Source: Actinomycetota bacterium (GTDB lineage: Bacteria; Actinomycetota; Thermoleophilia; Gaiellales; Gaiellaceae). From it: a stretch of 64,000 bases of DNA. The DNA lies in contig VAWW01000058.1 in assembly GCA_005884575.1 (NCBI GenBank), forward strand, positions 12,896-76,895, given 5' to 3'. The position numbers and the translations under genes are program-made. Numbering within the stretch: the first letter of the stretch is position 1; each line of letters starts with the position of its first letter. Below, one piece after another: positions 17,009 through 24,997 of this stretch. Below the pieces are notes generated by a model, which worked only from the letters and a program-made list of their open reading frames with translations, was not told the DNA's origin and made no database searches.

Positions 17009-17989
17009 ATGCGGGCGATGGTCCTGGACGCTCCGGGAACGGCGCTGCGCGCGGCCGATCTGCCGCGGCCGGCGCTGCGGTCCGGCCAGGTGCGGATCCG
17101 CGTCGACGCCTGCGGGGTCTGCCGGACCGACCTCCACATCCGGGACGGCGAGCTCACGGAGCCGAAGCTCCCGCTCGTCCTGGGGCATCAGATCGTCGGA
17201 CGAGTCGTCGAGGGCGAGGCGCTGCCGGCGGGCACGCGGGTGGGCGTGCCGTGGCTCGGCTGGACGGACGGCGAGTGCCGGTACTGCAGGAGCGGCCGCG
17301 AGAATCTCTGTGATCGCGGGCTGTTCACGGGCTACACCCTCGACGGCGGCTACGCGGAGGAAGCGGTCGCCGACGCTCGCTTCTGCATCGAGCTGCCGTC
17401 GGGCCCGGGGGACGTCGAGATCGCGCCGCTCCTGTGTGCCGGGTTGATCGGCTATCGCTCGCTACGCGCAGCGGGCGACGGCGAGCGGCTCGGTCTCTAC
17501 GGCTTCGGCGCGTCGGCGCACATCGTCGTGCAGATCGCCGAACGGGAGGGGCGGCGTGTGTTCGCGTTCACGCGGGCCGGTGACGACGCCGCGCAGTCGT
17601 TCGCGCGCGAGCTGGGAGCCGAGTGGGCAGGCGCCGTGGGCGAGCGGCCGGAGGAGCTCGACGCGGCGATCATCTTCGCACCCGCCGGCGAGCTCGTGCC
17701 GGAGGCGCTCGGGTTGCTCGCGAAGGGCGGCACGGTCGTCTGCGCCGGGATCCATATGACCCCGATCTCCTCGTTTCCGTACGAGCTCCTGTGGGGCGAA
17801 CGGGTCATCCGCTCGGTGGCGAACCTGACGCGCCGCGACGGCGAGGAGCTCTTCCGGCTCGTCCGGGAGGAGCCGATCCGCACGACCGTCGAGGCCTTTC
17901 CGCTGGCCGGGGCCGAGCAGGCGCTCGACCGGCTCCGACGCGGCGACGTGCGTGGCGCAGCCGTCCTGTCGGTGACGAACGGCACGTAA
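17009..17989 (+). CDS. zinc-dependent alcohol dehydrogenase
   Basis: A 326-residue medium-chain dehydrogenase. The catalytic-zinc loop is CGVCRTDLH (Cys38) and His60 in LGHQIVG, with a groES-like fold. A Rossmann domain then holds LYGFGASAH (NAD(P) binding, about residue 167). The structural-zinc loop has three cysteines (Cys90, Cys93, Cys101); the first expected cysteine is Asp87 (WLGWTDGEC). The sequence FTGYTLDGGYAE is typical of AdhP/AdhA-like enzymes that oxidise short alcohols or reduce aldehydes. ATG start; divergent from the cupin gene. Confidence 0.9.
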   Translation: MRAMVLDAPGTALRAADLPRPALRSGQVRIRVDACGVCRTDLHIRDGELTEPKLPLVLGHQIVGRVVEGEALPAGTRVGVPWLGWTDGECRYCRSGRENLCDRGLFTGYTLDGGYAEEAVADARFCIELPSGPGDVEIAPLLCAGLIGYRSLRAAGDGERLGLYGFGASAHIVVQIAEREGRRVFAFTRAGDDAAQSFARELGAEWAGAVGERPEELDAAIIFAPAGELVPEALGLLAKGGTVVCAGIHMTPISSFPYELLWGERVIRSVANLTRRDGEELFRLVREEPIRTTVEAFPLAGAEQALDRLRRGDVRGAAVLSVTNGT

Positions 17990-18059
17990 AGCGTTTGTAA
18001 AAAGGGCTTACCTGCCTTTAAACACGGGTATTTGACGTCGATACGAAGGGAGGTTCGGC

Positions 18060-18917
18060 ATGAAAAGGCGTCCATTCGCCGTCCTCGCCGTTGTGGCGGC
18101 CGTCTTCGCGGTTGCGGCGGCGACGGCCGGGGCCGCAACCGTCACCGTCTCACCCGCGAACATGGACGGCTGGGCGACCGTCCACGACACCTGCGGCGCC
18201 CCCTCGACCGGGTCGGTCGACTTCGTGAACGGTCCGGCCACCCCGCCGGCCGGCGTTGGCAGCGTCAAGTTCACGCTCGGCACGAACGGCGACTCGTACG
18301 AGACGCTGCGGACCGCGACGTACGACGGCGCCAAGCTGAGCGACCTGACGGCGTTCGACTACTGGACGTACGTCAGCCACTCCGGCTCCGGCGGACAGGC
18401 GGCGTACATCGACCTCTACATCGATAACAACCACGACGGCGTGAAGGACGATACCCTCACGTTCGAGCCCGTCTACCAGACGAGCCAGGGCACCGTCGCG
18501 CTGAACGTGTGGCAGCACTGGGATGCGCTGAGCGGCCTCTGGTGGGCGGAGAGCACGGGCGGCCCGCCGCCGCTGTTCACGCTCTCGAGCTACATCGCAT
18601 CGCACCCGGACGCGAGAATCCTCAACGGCGGCGGCCGGAACGTCATCCTCGCCACCGGCTGCGGCGGCGCTGCCTGGACGGGCTTCATCGGGAACGCCGA
18701 CAAGCTGACGATCGGCGTCAAGGGCGACAACACGACCTACGACTTCGAGCCCGCAACCGCCGCGACGGGTAAGAGGCAGTGCAAGAACGGCGGCTGGCGG
18801 CGGTCCACGAACCCGACCTTCAAGAACCAGGGTCAGTGCGTCGCGTACGCCAACCACCACAACGGCAAGGGCAAGGACGATCAACGCGCCGGCAAGAAGA
18901 AGCACGGCAAGCCGTAA
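18060..18917 (+). CDS. secreted protein with C-terminal CKNGGW...FKNQGQC motif
   Basis: A 285-residue exported protein with a signal peptide (about residues 1-27, ATAGAATV) and a GAAGGGAGG ribosome-binding site. The middle is beta-rich with an acidic loop DNNHDGVKDD that looks like a calcium-binding loop. Near the end is CKNGGWRRSTNPTFKNQGQC, a two-cysteine motif often found at the end of secreted actinobacterial proteins of unknown role. The final 20 residues are very basic (Lys/Gly/His). No enzymatic domain is recognised. A perfect palindromic terminator follows. Confidence 0.78.
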   Translation: MKRRPFAVLAVVAAVFAVAAATAGAATVTVSPANMDGWATVHDTCGAPSTGSVDFVNGPATPPAGVGSVKFTLGTNGDSYETLRTATYDGAKLSDLTAFDYWTYVSHSGSGGQAAYIDLYIDNNHDGVKDDTLTFEPVYQTSQGTVALNVWQHWDALSGLWWAESTGGPPPLFTLSSYIASHPDARILNGGGRNVILATGCGGAAWTGFIGNADKLTIGVKGDNTTYDFEPATAATGKRQCKNGGWRRSTNPTFKNQGQCVAYANHHNGKGKDDQRAGKKKHGKP

Positions 18918-18938
18918 CGGAAACGACCAGGACGGAAC

Positions 18939-18966
18939 CGGAGGCCCCGCTCGAGCGGGGCCTCCG
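18939..18966 (+). terminator. 28-nt perfect palindrome after secreted protein gene
   Basis: The stem CGGAGGCCCCGCTC pairs perfectly with GAGCGGGGCCTCCG. It begins 21 nt after the stop of the 18060-18917 gene. No T-run follows, as is common in GC-rich actinobacteria, where such stems still end transcription. Confidence 0.7.
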
Positions 18967-19068
18967 CATGCTTCGGGCTCCATCGGCTCGTAGCATCCGG
19001 TTGTCTTTGCTCCGCACGCATGCGAGGCTCGCGTCGCTGTCTGCGGCGGACGATCGAAAGGAGCCGAG

Positions 19069-19371
19069 ATGACGACGCGCACGCTTGCGGCCCTCGCCGC
19101 AGCGATTCTTCTCGCCGCGGTAGCGGTTCCGGCTGCCGCGGCCGACCCACCGCCGGGGAGCGCCGACTGCGTCGCCCAGTTCGTAACGGACTTCCAGAAT
19201 CTTTTCCCCGGCTTCACGATCGGCGATGTGCAGGGACACCTTGGTCTGCCGATCCCCGGCTACCTGTTCCCGACCGGCGGGCAGGCGCACTTCCTGCAGC
19301 CGTTCGGCGAGCTCCTGAAAGGACAGGCGACCGCGGCGCACAATGCGTGTCCGTTCGACCTGACGCCGTAG
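19069..19371 (+). CDS. small secreted protein, 100 aa
   Basis: A 100-residue protein with a clear signal peptide (residues 1-25, VPAAAAD) preceded by GAAAGGAG. The mature part is about 75 residues with two cysteines (SADCVAQF and HNACPFD) that may form a disulfide. It includes the hydrophobic stretch NLFPGFTIGDVQGHLGLPIPGY. I do not recognise a family. It follows the terminator of the previous secreted protein, so it is its own unit. Confidence 0.7.
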   Translation: MTTRTLAALAAAILLAAVAVPAAAADPPPGSADCVAQFVTDFQNLFPGFTIGDVQGHLGLPIPGYLFPTGGQAHFLQPFGELLKGQATAAHNACPFDLTP

Positions 19372-19378
19372 ACGGGAG

Positions 19379-19498
19379 CTAGGCCGGGCTAGGTCGCGCC
19401 GGGCGGGTCGCCCAGGCGAGGCCGTCGAACGTCCACCGGATGGTGGCGAGGGTGATCGCGCCGAGGACGAGAGCGGTGATGAGCATGCGCTTCTTCAT
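19379..19498 (-). CDS. possible 39-aa single-membrane-helix peptide
   Basis: A short open frame starts ATG at 19498: MKKRMLITALVLGAITLATI, then RWTFDGLAWATRPARPSPA and TAG. The KKR start plus hydrophobic core is what a small membrane peptide or signal peptide would look like. The stop lies 8 nt from the stop of the convergent secreted-protein gene. A ribosome-binding site is weak. It could be chance in GC-rich DNA; confidence is low. Confidence 0.35.
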   Translation of the reverse strand: MKKRMLITALVLGAITLATIRWTFDGLAWATRPARPSPA

Positions 19499-19645
19499 GC
19501 GATGAAGCCTGCCGGTGCGAGGCGCTCGTGCCATTGGTGTCTGCCTCCGTGTCGGGGTGTTGCTAACCGGCCGTTCTCGACAAGCTGTGCTTGTCGTCCT
19601 ACCTTCGACTGGTACAGCGCGCGATTCTCATCGGCCCGGCCGGTA

Positions 19646-20011
19646 CTACCCGCGCGGCGCCTCGACGTCGAGCTCGTCGACGCACGTCTCCGGATACTGG
19701 TGCTCCGTGCCGGTATGCCAGGGACCGTCTCGGATGACGACGTCCTCGAGCCCGTCGACGGGGATGCAGCGCCACTCTCCTCCAGGAGGGAGCGAGGAGG
19801 AGCTGCCGCCGCCGAACTGGAAGAAGAGCGCCTGCCGACGTCCCTCCTTCGTGCCGAGCACGTGCGGGCAGAGCTCGCGGCGGTGGCCCTTGTAGGTCGC
19901 GACGACCTGCCGCCTCGCGAGCGTCGCCGCGCGGATCAGCTCGTAGACGTCTGTCAACAGACGCCATTCTGCCAACCGGGTGTGCGATGGGCGGAACTTG
20001 TCAGTGCGCAA
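19646..20011 (-). CDS. conserved hypothetical protein with GHRRELCPHVLG motif
   Basis: Up to 121 residues, no signal peptide. The conserved-looking core is ATYKGHRRELCPHVLGTK, then ALFFQFGGGSSSSLPPGGEW and RCIPVDGLEDVVIRDGPWHTG, ending with TCVDELDVE. The mix of aromatic, Gly and Cys/His residues resembles small WYL-like or nucleic-acid-binding folds, but I cannot name the family. The 5' end is uncertain: the longest frame begins with TTG at 20011, and a downstream TTG (LTDVYEL) is also possible. It is divergent from the flavin monooxygenase. Confidence 0.62.
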   Translation of the reverse strand: MRTDKFRPSHTRLAEWRLLTDVYELIRAATLARRQVVATYKGHRRELCPHVLGTKEGRRQALFFQFGGGSSSSLPPGGEWRCIPVDGLEDVVIRDGPWHTGTEHQYPETCVDELDVEAPRG

Positions 20012-20148
20012 ACCAGGTCGTCCTAGGTGAGCTGCTCAACCTCGTGTGACGGGTGTCTAGTTGCTCTAGCGCGAGAGCGTTCGCGCAAGAGATAGATCAG
20101 GGCGAGTCTTGCGCTCACTTCGCGGGCGGCCGACGTAGGCTGAGCGCC

Positions 20149-21264
20149 GTGCGTGCGGTTGTTGTCGGTGCGGGGATCGGCGGGCTCGCGACGGCGATCG
20201 CGCTCGAGCGGACGGGCGTCGAGCCGATCGTGATCGAGCGCGCGCCGGAGCTCCGTGAAGCGGGATTCGGGCTCGTCGTCTCCGCGAACGCCGTCACCGC
20301 ACTGCGCTCGCTCGGGCTCAGCGACGCCGTCGCCGCGCGCGGGAGCAGGGTGCGGCGGGCCGAGATTCGCAATCCGCGCGGCGATTTCCTGACGCAGATC
20401 GACTACGAGGCGCTCGGGTGGGAGACGTACGGGATCCTGCGTAGTGAGCTGCAGCAGGTGATGCTCGAGGCGGTTCCGGTCGAGCGTCTGCGTCTTGGGA
20501 CGACCTGCGTCGGCGCGACCGAGGACGGTCGGGCCCTTCTCGACGATGCGGACCTGGTTGTCGGAGACATTGTCGTTGGTGCCGACGGCATCCGTTCGAC
20601 GGTGCGGAGGTCGCTCTTCGGCGAGGAGCCGCTGCGCTACGGCGGACATCGCGCCTGGCGAGCTGGGACTCGCTTCGACGACGAGCGCGTCCATGACCGC
20701 TTCGTCGAGGTGTGGGGCGTCGGCGGCGGCTTCGGGTTCGGCCCCGCCGGGACCGGCCGCGTGTACTGGTACTGCTTCGAGACAGTGCCTGAAGGCGCGC
20801 CCGCGCCCGAGCGACCACGAGACGAGTTCCTCCGCCGGTACGGCGCTTGGTTCGATCCCATTCCGGCGCTGATCGAGTCGACGGAACACGACGCCATCGA
20901 GCCGACGTTCACGTACGACTGCCCGCCTCGCCGCGCCTGGGGCCGGGGACGTGTGACGCTACTCGGCGACGCCGCGCACCCAATGAAGCCGAACATCGGC
21001 CAGGGAGCGGCGCAGGCGCTCGAGGACGCCGTCGTGCTCGGCTCCTGCATCCCGGGAAGGGCCGACCCCGAGGACGCCCTTCGCGCCTACGAGCGCCGGC
21101 GCGTGCGGCATGCGAGTACCGTAGTCCGCGCGTCTCGCCAGGCCGGACGTGTCGCAGAGGTCCGCTCTCCGATCGTCGCACGCATGCGCGATGCGGTCAT
21201 GAAGGCAATGCCCGACCGCCTTACGATTGCGCAGCAGCGGCGGATCGTTGAGTCTCGGCAGTAG
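20149..21264 (+). CDS. FAD-dependent monooxygenase (UbiH / salicylate hydroxylase-like)
   Basis: A 371-residue class A flavoprotein monooxygenase that would hydroxylate an aromatic or similar substrate with NAD(P)H and O2. The dinucleotide motif is GAGIGGLATAIALE at the N-terminus, the DG motif is GADGIRSTVRR near residue 144, and the GD motif is LLGDAAHPMKPNIGQGAAQALEDA near residue 275. Start is GTG (VRAVVVGAG); longer versions add only unrelated sequence. Substrate unknown; no catabolic genes are near. Confidence 0.9.
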   Translation: MRAVVVGAGIGGLATAIALERTGVEPIVIERAPELREAGFGLVVSANAVTALRSLGLSDAVAARGSRVRRAEIRNPRGDFLTQIDYEALGWETYGILRSELQQVMLEAVPVERLRLGTTCVGATEDGRALLDDADLVVGDIVVGADGIRSTVRRSLFGEEPLRYGGHRAWRAGTRFDDERVHDRFVEVWGVGGGFGFGPAGTGRVYWYCFETVPEGAPAPERPRDEFLRRYGAWFDPIPALIESTEHDAIEPTFTYDCPPRRAWGRGRVTLLGDAAHPMKPNIGQGAAQALEDAVVLGSCIPGRADPEDALRAYERRRVRHASTVVRASRQAGRVAEVRSPIVARMRDAVMKAMPDRLTIAQQRRIVESRQ

Positions 21265-21343
21265 CTCTCCGTGGGACCCGACAAAACACGAGCCTGTTCC
21301 GGTCAGCGTCGCCGCGCCGAGGTCCGCGCACCGCCGAGTTCAG

Positions 21344-21416
21344 TGGAGCGTACCGGGATCGAACCGGTGACCTCCGGCTTGCAAAGCCGGCGCTCTCCCA
21401 GCTGAGCTAACGCCCC
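21344..21416 (-). tRNA. tRNA-Ala (anticodon TGC)
   Basis: A 73-nt cloverleaf on the minus strand. The acceptor arm GGGGCGT pairs with ACGCTCC, the D-arm is GCTC/GAGC, the anticodon arm CCGGC-TTTGCAA-GCCGG gives anticodon TGC, and the T-arm ACCGG-TTCGATC-CCGGT is intact. The CCA end is not encoded. It lies between the monooxygenase gene and the second coiled-coil gene. Confidence 0.97.
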
Positions 21417-21438
21417 GTGCGGGCGCATCGTAGCCGGG

Positions 21439-22560
21439 TCAGGCGGCTTCGAGCGGGTGGCCGAGCATCTTCTGCCACCAGTCGCCGTCGTCCCACTTCG
21501 TCGCGGCGACGTGCCGCTCGCTCGGTGACGCGAGGACGGGTTGCTTCGCGGCGACCTGCTCCGCCGGAGAGACCGGCGGCGCCGGCCGCGCGGACAGCGG
21601 CTCTACCAGGTCGCCTCCGCGTGCCGCCAGCGCCGCCGCTTGTGCCGCAAGCTCGCTCGTCACACGCCCCAGCTCTTCGCGCTCGAGCTCGAGCTCGCGT
21701 ACCACTGCCTCCACCCTGGACGAGGAGGGGTCTTCGAACGTCGCCTCGCGTGCCACCAGCGCCGCCTCCCGTGCCTCGAGCTCGGCTGCGCGGCGCGCCA
21801 CCTCTTCGCCTTCGCGCTCGAGCTCGATCTTTCGCGCCTCCAGCTCGGCGCGCGCCTGCCCACGATCGCGCGCCCGCTCACGGCGAGTCTCGTCGTCCTG
21901 TGCGCGCTGCGCGGATGCTGCCTTCGCGACCGCCGCCTCGCGCTCGGCCAATGCGGCCTCGCGTGCTTCGAGCTCGGTCGTCCGGCGCACCATCTCTTCG
22001 CGCTCGCCTTCGAGCTGCAGCTTCCGCGTCTCGAGTTCGGCCGCGCGCTTCTCCTCGCGATCGCGCGCCTGGTGGTCGCGAACGCCATCCTCCTTCGCGC
22101 GCCGCGCCGTCGCCGCCTCTTCGACGGCCTTCTCGCGGGTGGCCAGCGCCGTCTCCCGCGCCTCGAGCTCGGCGGCGCGCCGTGCGATCTGCTCCCGCTC
22201 CCGCTCGAGCTCGGCCACCGCGGGCGCCGCTGCGATCTCCGTCTCCCGTGCCGCCAACGCCGCCTCCCGCGCCTCGAGCTCCTCGCTGCGGCGCGCGACG
22301 TCCCCGCGCGCCTGCTCGACCTCGCCCGTACGCTCGGCGAGGGCCTGGCGGCGCTCCTCGTACTCCTCGCGAACCTCCACCAGCCGCTGCCGCTGGGCCT
22401 CGACCGCCTCGACGCCCTGGTCCAGCGCCCGCTGGCGCCCCGACAGCTGCTCTTCGCGCTTCGCGATCTCCTCCGCCCGGCGGAGGAGCGCACCGTCCCG
22501 CTGCGCGATCGCGACCTCGCGCTCGAGCTCGGAGCGGATGTCGGCGGTGAGGTTCGGCAC
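21439..22560 (-). CDS. long coiled-coil protein, 373 aa, related in style to 9147-10568
   Basis: A 373-residue protein starting GTG (VPNLTADIRSELEREVAIAQ). Residues about 10-310 are coiled coil with clear near-repeats of the unit ELEAREAALAARE (for example SEELEAREAALAARETE, AAELEARETALATREKA, TTELEAREAALAEREAA, AAELEAREAALVAREAT). The C-terminus leaves the coil and ends WDDGDWWQKMLGHPLEA, a short Trp-rich tail that may be a docking peptide. No signal peptide. The near-identical repeats suggest growth by internal duplication. Probably a cytoplasmic scaffold; function unknown. Confidence 0.8.
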   Translation of the reverse strand: MPNLTADIRSELEREVAIAQRDGALLRRAEEIAKREEQLSGRQRALDQGVEAVEAQRQRLVEVREEYEERRQALAERTGEVEQARGDVARRSEELEAREAALAARETEIAAAPAVAELEREREQIARRAAELEARETALATREKAVEEAATARRAKEDGVRDHQARDREEKRAAELETRKLQLEGEREEMVRRTTELEAREAALAEREAAVAKAASAQRAQDDETRRERARDRGQARAELEARKIELEREGEEVARRAAELEAREAALVAREATFEDPSSSRVEAVVRELELEREELGRVTSELAAQAAALAARGGDLVEPLSARPAPPVSPAEQVAAKQPVLASPSERHVAATKWDDGDWWQKMLGHPLEAA

Positions 22561-22614
22561 GGCGGCGGTCTCCTAGGGTCGAACGATCGCCGCAGGCGCC
22601 GCAGAGCAACCAGA

Positions 22615-22645
22615 GGATCGACCCGGCGGGCGCCGGCGTCGATCC
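22615..22645 (-). terminator. long hairpin downstream of the 82-aa gene
   Basis: GGATCGAC pairs with GTCGATCC, and inside it CCGGCG pairs with CGCCGG, giving a 14-bp stem with one bulged C and a 2-nt loop. It lies 47 nt past the stop of the 22692-22940 gene and upstream of the coiled-coil gene. The stretch between them also holds a CCCCC/GGGGG inverted pair (about 22644-22667). Confidence 0.6.
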
Positions 22646-22691
22646 CCCGGGTGGGGGTTATCCCCCGTCAATCCGGCACCGCAAGCGGAGC

Positions 22692-22940
22692 CTAGGCCGC
22701 CCGCTCGAGGCGCTCTTCGACGCGCGCCCGGGCGACGATCTTGTCGCGATCGCCGAACCGCATGCGCGCGCGGAGCGCGCGGTGCTCGTCCCAGAGGCTG
22801 TCGAGCTCCGCGTTGAGGCGCCTCAGCTCGGCCTGCAGCGCAGGGTCGTGACCCTCGGAGAGGCGGTGCCAGATCTCAGCGCGTTGCTCGCTGGCCCGCT
22901 CGATCTCCTCGTGGATCTCGTTCAGGACGGTGTTGTTCAT
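22692..22940 (-). CDS. DUF2630-like small helical protein, 82 aa
   Basis: An 82-residue helical protein. The pattern EIHEEIERASEQRAEI, then DPALQAELRRLNAELDSLWDEHRALRAR, resembles the DUF2630 family (HxxVxEEH...LxELDxCWDLLRQRRAxR), though several consensus residues differ (for example Ser instead of Gln-Cys before Trp). It ends with a charged helix VARARVEERLERA. Role unknown. It is 35 nt from the metalloprotease gene on the same strand. Confidence 0.6.
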   Translation of the reverse strand: MNNTVLNEIHEEIERASEQRAEIWHRLSEGHDPALQAELRRLNAELDSLWDEHRALRARMRFGDRDKIVARARVEERLERAA

Positions 22941-22975
22941 GCTCGTTAAAACGCCGTCCCGGAGGCCTTATTCCA

Positions 22976-23275
22976 TCACTCGTACCCGAGCTCCGTCAGC
23001 CGGTCCTCGTCGATACCGAAGTAGTGCGCGACCTCGTGGAGGACGGTGATCCGGATCTCCCGCTCGAGCTCCTCGGGGTCGGGAAACGACTCCACAAGCG
23101 GTAGCCGGTAGATCGTGATCGTGGCCGGGAGGTACTCCTGCTCCTCGAAGAGGCCGAACAGATCGGGCTCCTCGGGGTTCTCGTCCTCGACGAGGATCGC
23201 GAGATTCTCGAGGGTGCGGGCCAGGTCGGGCGGGAGCGTGGCGAGCGCGCGCTCGACGTGCCGCTCGAAGGTCAC
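22976..23275 (-). CDS. minimal zincin-like metallopeptidase (UPF/DUF1025 type)
   Basis: A 99-residue protein of the one-domain metallopeptidase family found across actinobacteria. The zinc motif is LHEVAHYFGIDEDRLTELGY near the C-terminus (HExxH, with the following Asp as third ligand), preceded by ITIYRLPL and a Pro/Asp/Glu-rich loop. The GTG start at 23275 overlaps the stop of the rhomboid gene (GTGA), so translation is coupled. Substrate unknown. Confidence 0.85.
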   Translation of the reverse strand: MTFERHVERALATLPPDLARTLENLAILVEDENPEEPDLFGLFEEQEYLPATITIYRLPLVESFPDPEELEREIRITVLHEVAHYFGIDEDRLTELGYE

Positions 23276-23979
23276 GAGTATGCGGGCGCGGCCGGCGGCG
23301 GAGGTCGCCGCCTGACGAGGAGGGGAGTCGTCGCTACTCCGAAGACGAAGCCGCCGATATGGGCGAAGAACGCGGTGCCCCCCGCCGCGTGCGGGGCGAC
23401 CAGCGAGAGACCGCCGGACCAGGCCTGCAGCAAGATCCAGATGCCGAGGAACCAGACCGCGGGGATCTCCCAGAAGAAGATGATCCCGAAGAAGACCGCG
23501 GTGAGCACGCGCGCCCGCGGCAGCAGCAGGAAGTACGCGCCGAGGACGCCGGCGATCGCGCCGCTCGCACCGATGTTAGGAACCTCCTTCTCGATCGGGC
23601 TGCCGAACGCGAGCGTGACGGCCGTCTGCGCCGCCGTCGCGGCAAGCCCGGCCGCGAGGTACCAGAGCAGGAAGCGGACGTGGCCGAGCGCGTCCTCCAC
23701 GTTGTTCCCGAAGATCCAGAGGAACAGCATGTTGCCGAGGATGTGCTCCCAGCTCGCGTGCATGAACATCGACGTGAAGGCGCCCTCGTACCAGGGCAGA
23801 TGCGGGCCGACGTGGCACGGCGGGGCGATCGCGCACGGGTAGTAGCCGTCGCGGGCGACGTGGACGTTCACGCCGGGCTTCGTCAGCTCCCAGAACCAGA
23901 CGATGGAGTTCGCGACGATCAGCCCGACCGTCACGTACGGGAAGGTCTTCGTCGGGACGTTGTCGCGGAGCGGGAGGAT
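23272..23979 (-). CDS. rhomboid-family intramembrane serine protease
   Basis: A six-helix membrane protease of about 235 residues. The catalytic serine is in NIGASGAIAGVLGAYF and the catalytic histidine in FFAHIGGFVFG; the loop-1 region and MHASWEHILGNMLFLWIFG fit rhomboids. Homologues begin with the pattern xPLRDNxPT. Here that sequence is preceded by codon ATC at 23979-23977 (reads ILPLRDNVPTKTFPYVTV), with AGGA placed correctly upstream. A GTG at 23934 is the nearest standard start but lacks a ribosome-binding site and cuts the conserved N-terminus. The coordinates given assume the ATC start. The gene follows argF by 10 nt. Confidence 0.82.
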   Translation of the reverse strand: MLPLRDNVPTKTFPYVTVGLIVANSIVWFWELTKPGVNVHVARDGYYPCAIAPPCHVGPHLPWYEGAFTSMFMHASWEHILGNMLFLWIFGNNVEDALGHVRFLLWYLAAGLAATAAQTAVTLAFGSPIEKEVPNIGASGAIAGVLGAYFLLLPRARVLTAVFFGIIFFWEIPAVWFLGIWILLQAWSGGLSLVAPHAAGGTAFFAHIGGFVFGVATTPLLVRRRPPPPAAPAYS

Positions 23980-23989
23980 TCGGCTTCCT

Positions 23990-24907
23990 TTACCGCATCA
24001 CAAGCGCCATAACCGCCTTCTGCGCATGCAGGCGGTTCTCGGCCTGATCCCAGACGGCCGATTGCGGCCCGTGCAGGATCTCCTCGGTGATCTCCTCGCC
24101 GTAATGCGCAGGGAGATCGTGCATGACGATCGCGTCGGGAGCGGCGAGCGCGACGAGCTCGTCGCGAATCCCATAGCCGTCGAAATCCCGCAGCCGCTGC
24201 TTTCGCTCGGCCTCGTGGCCCATGCTCGTCCAGACGTCGGTGTAGAGGACGTTCGCGCCGGCCGCGGCCTCGCGCGGGTCGTTCGTCACGTTCGCCCCGG
24301 CGGCGGCGACCGCGGCGTCCGGCGGCTCGTAGCCAGGCGGCGTCGCGACGGCGAGCGACGCGCCGAGCTTCGCCGACGCGAGCATCAGCGACGTGCAGAC
24401 GTTGTTGCCGTCGCCGACGTAGGCGACGCGGACGCCGTCGAGGCCGCCGAACCGCTCGCGGATCGTCAGCACGTCGGCGAGCGCCTGGCACGGATGCTCC
24501 TCGTCCGTCAGCCCGTTGATCACGGGAACCGCGGCGTAGTCGGCGAGCTCGTCGACCGTCGCCTGCGAGGACGTGCGGATCATGATCCCGTCGGCGTAGC
24601 GGGAGAGGACGGCGGCCGCGTCGCGGACGGTCTCGCGCTCGCCGAGCATGATCTCGTCGCGGTCGAGCTGGACGGTCAGGCCGCCGAGCTGGACGATCCC
24701 GGCGCCGAAGCTGACCCGCGTTCGCATCGAGGGCTTGTCGAAGATCATCACGAGCGTCCGGTCGAGCAGCAGGCGGTGGCTCTCCCGGATCTGCTGGGCC
24801 CGTTTCAGCTCGTCGGCCAGGTCGAGGACGAGGGCTACCTCGTCGGCGCTCCAGTCCGCGATCCGGGTCAGATGGCGGCCCTTGAGCGTCTCCGGAACCT
24901 CGTACAC
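23990..24907 (-). CDS. argF: ornithine carbamoyltransferase (altered HCLP loop)
   Basis: A 305-residue transcarbamylase that should make citrulline from ornithine and carbamoyl phosphate. The carbamoyl-phosphate loop is SMRTRVSF, HPCQALAD is the second site, and the ornithine motif DVWTSMG is intact, which separates it from aspartate transcarbamylase. The C-terminal loop, normally HCLP, reads HDLPAHYGEE near residue 263: the ornithine-contacting cysteine is Asp, and the following Arg is Tyr. No other arginine genes are near. It is the first gene of an argF-rhomboid-metallopeptidase run. Confidence 0.88.
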   Translation of the reverse strand: MYEVPETLKGRHLTRIADWSADEVALVLDLADELKRAQQIRESHRLLLDRTLVMIFDKPSMRTRVSFGAGIVQLGGLTVQLDRDEIMLGERETVRDAAAVLSRYADGIMIRTSSQATVDELADYAAVPVINGLTDEEHPCQALADVLTIRERFGGLDGVRVAYVGDGNNVCTSLMLASAKLGASLAVATPPGYEPPDAAVAAAGANVTNDPREAAAGANVLYTDVWTSMGHEAERKQRLRDFDGYGIRDELVALAAPDAIVMHDLPAHYGEEITEEILHGPQSAVWDQAENRLHAQKAVMALVMR

Positions 24908-24934
24908 GAGGCGCCGATCCTAACCCGGCGCAGA

Positions 24935-24964
24935 CTTGACAGTCTTGAACTAAGGTTTTATCCT
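24935..24964 (+). promoter_or_regulatory. hsp20 promoter with possible HAIR-like operator
   Basis: TTGACA at 24936-24941 and TATCCT at 24959-24964 are 17 bp apart, an excellent vegetative promoter placed 34 nt before the Hsp20 start. The region CTTGACA-N7-ACTAAG (24935-24954) resembles the HspR operator HAIR (CTTGAGT-N7-ACTCAAG) with several mismatches. If real, HspR from 49140 would block the -35 box. The promoter is seen; the operator is a weak inference. Confidence 0.6.
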
Positions 24965-24997
24965 GGCCTTGCGATTAAGTCCGTGAAAGGAGGAGAG

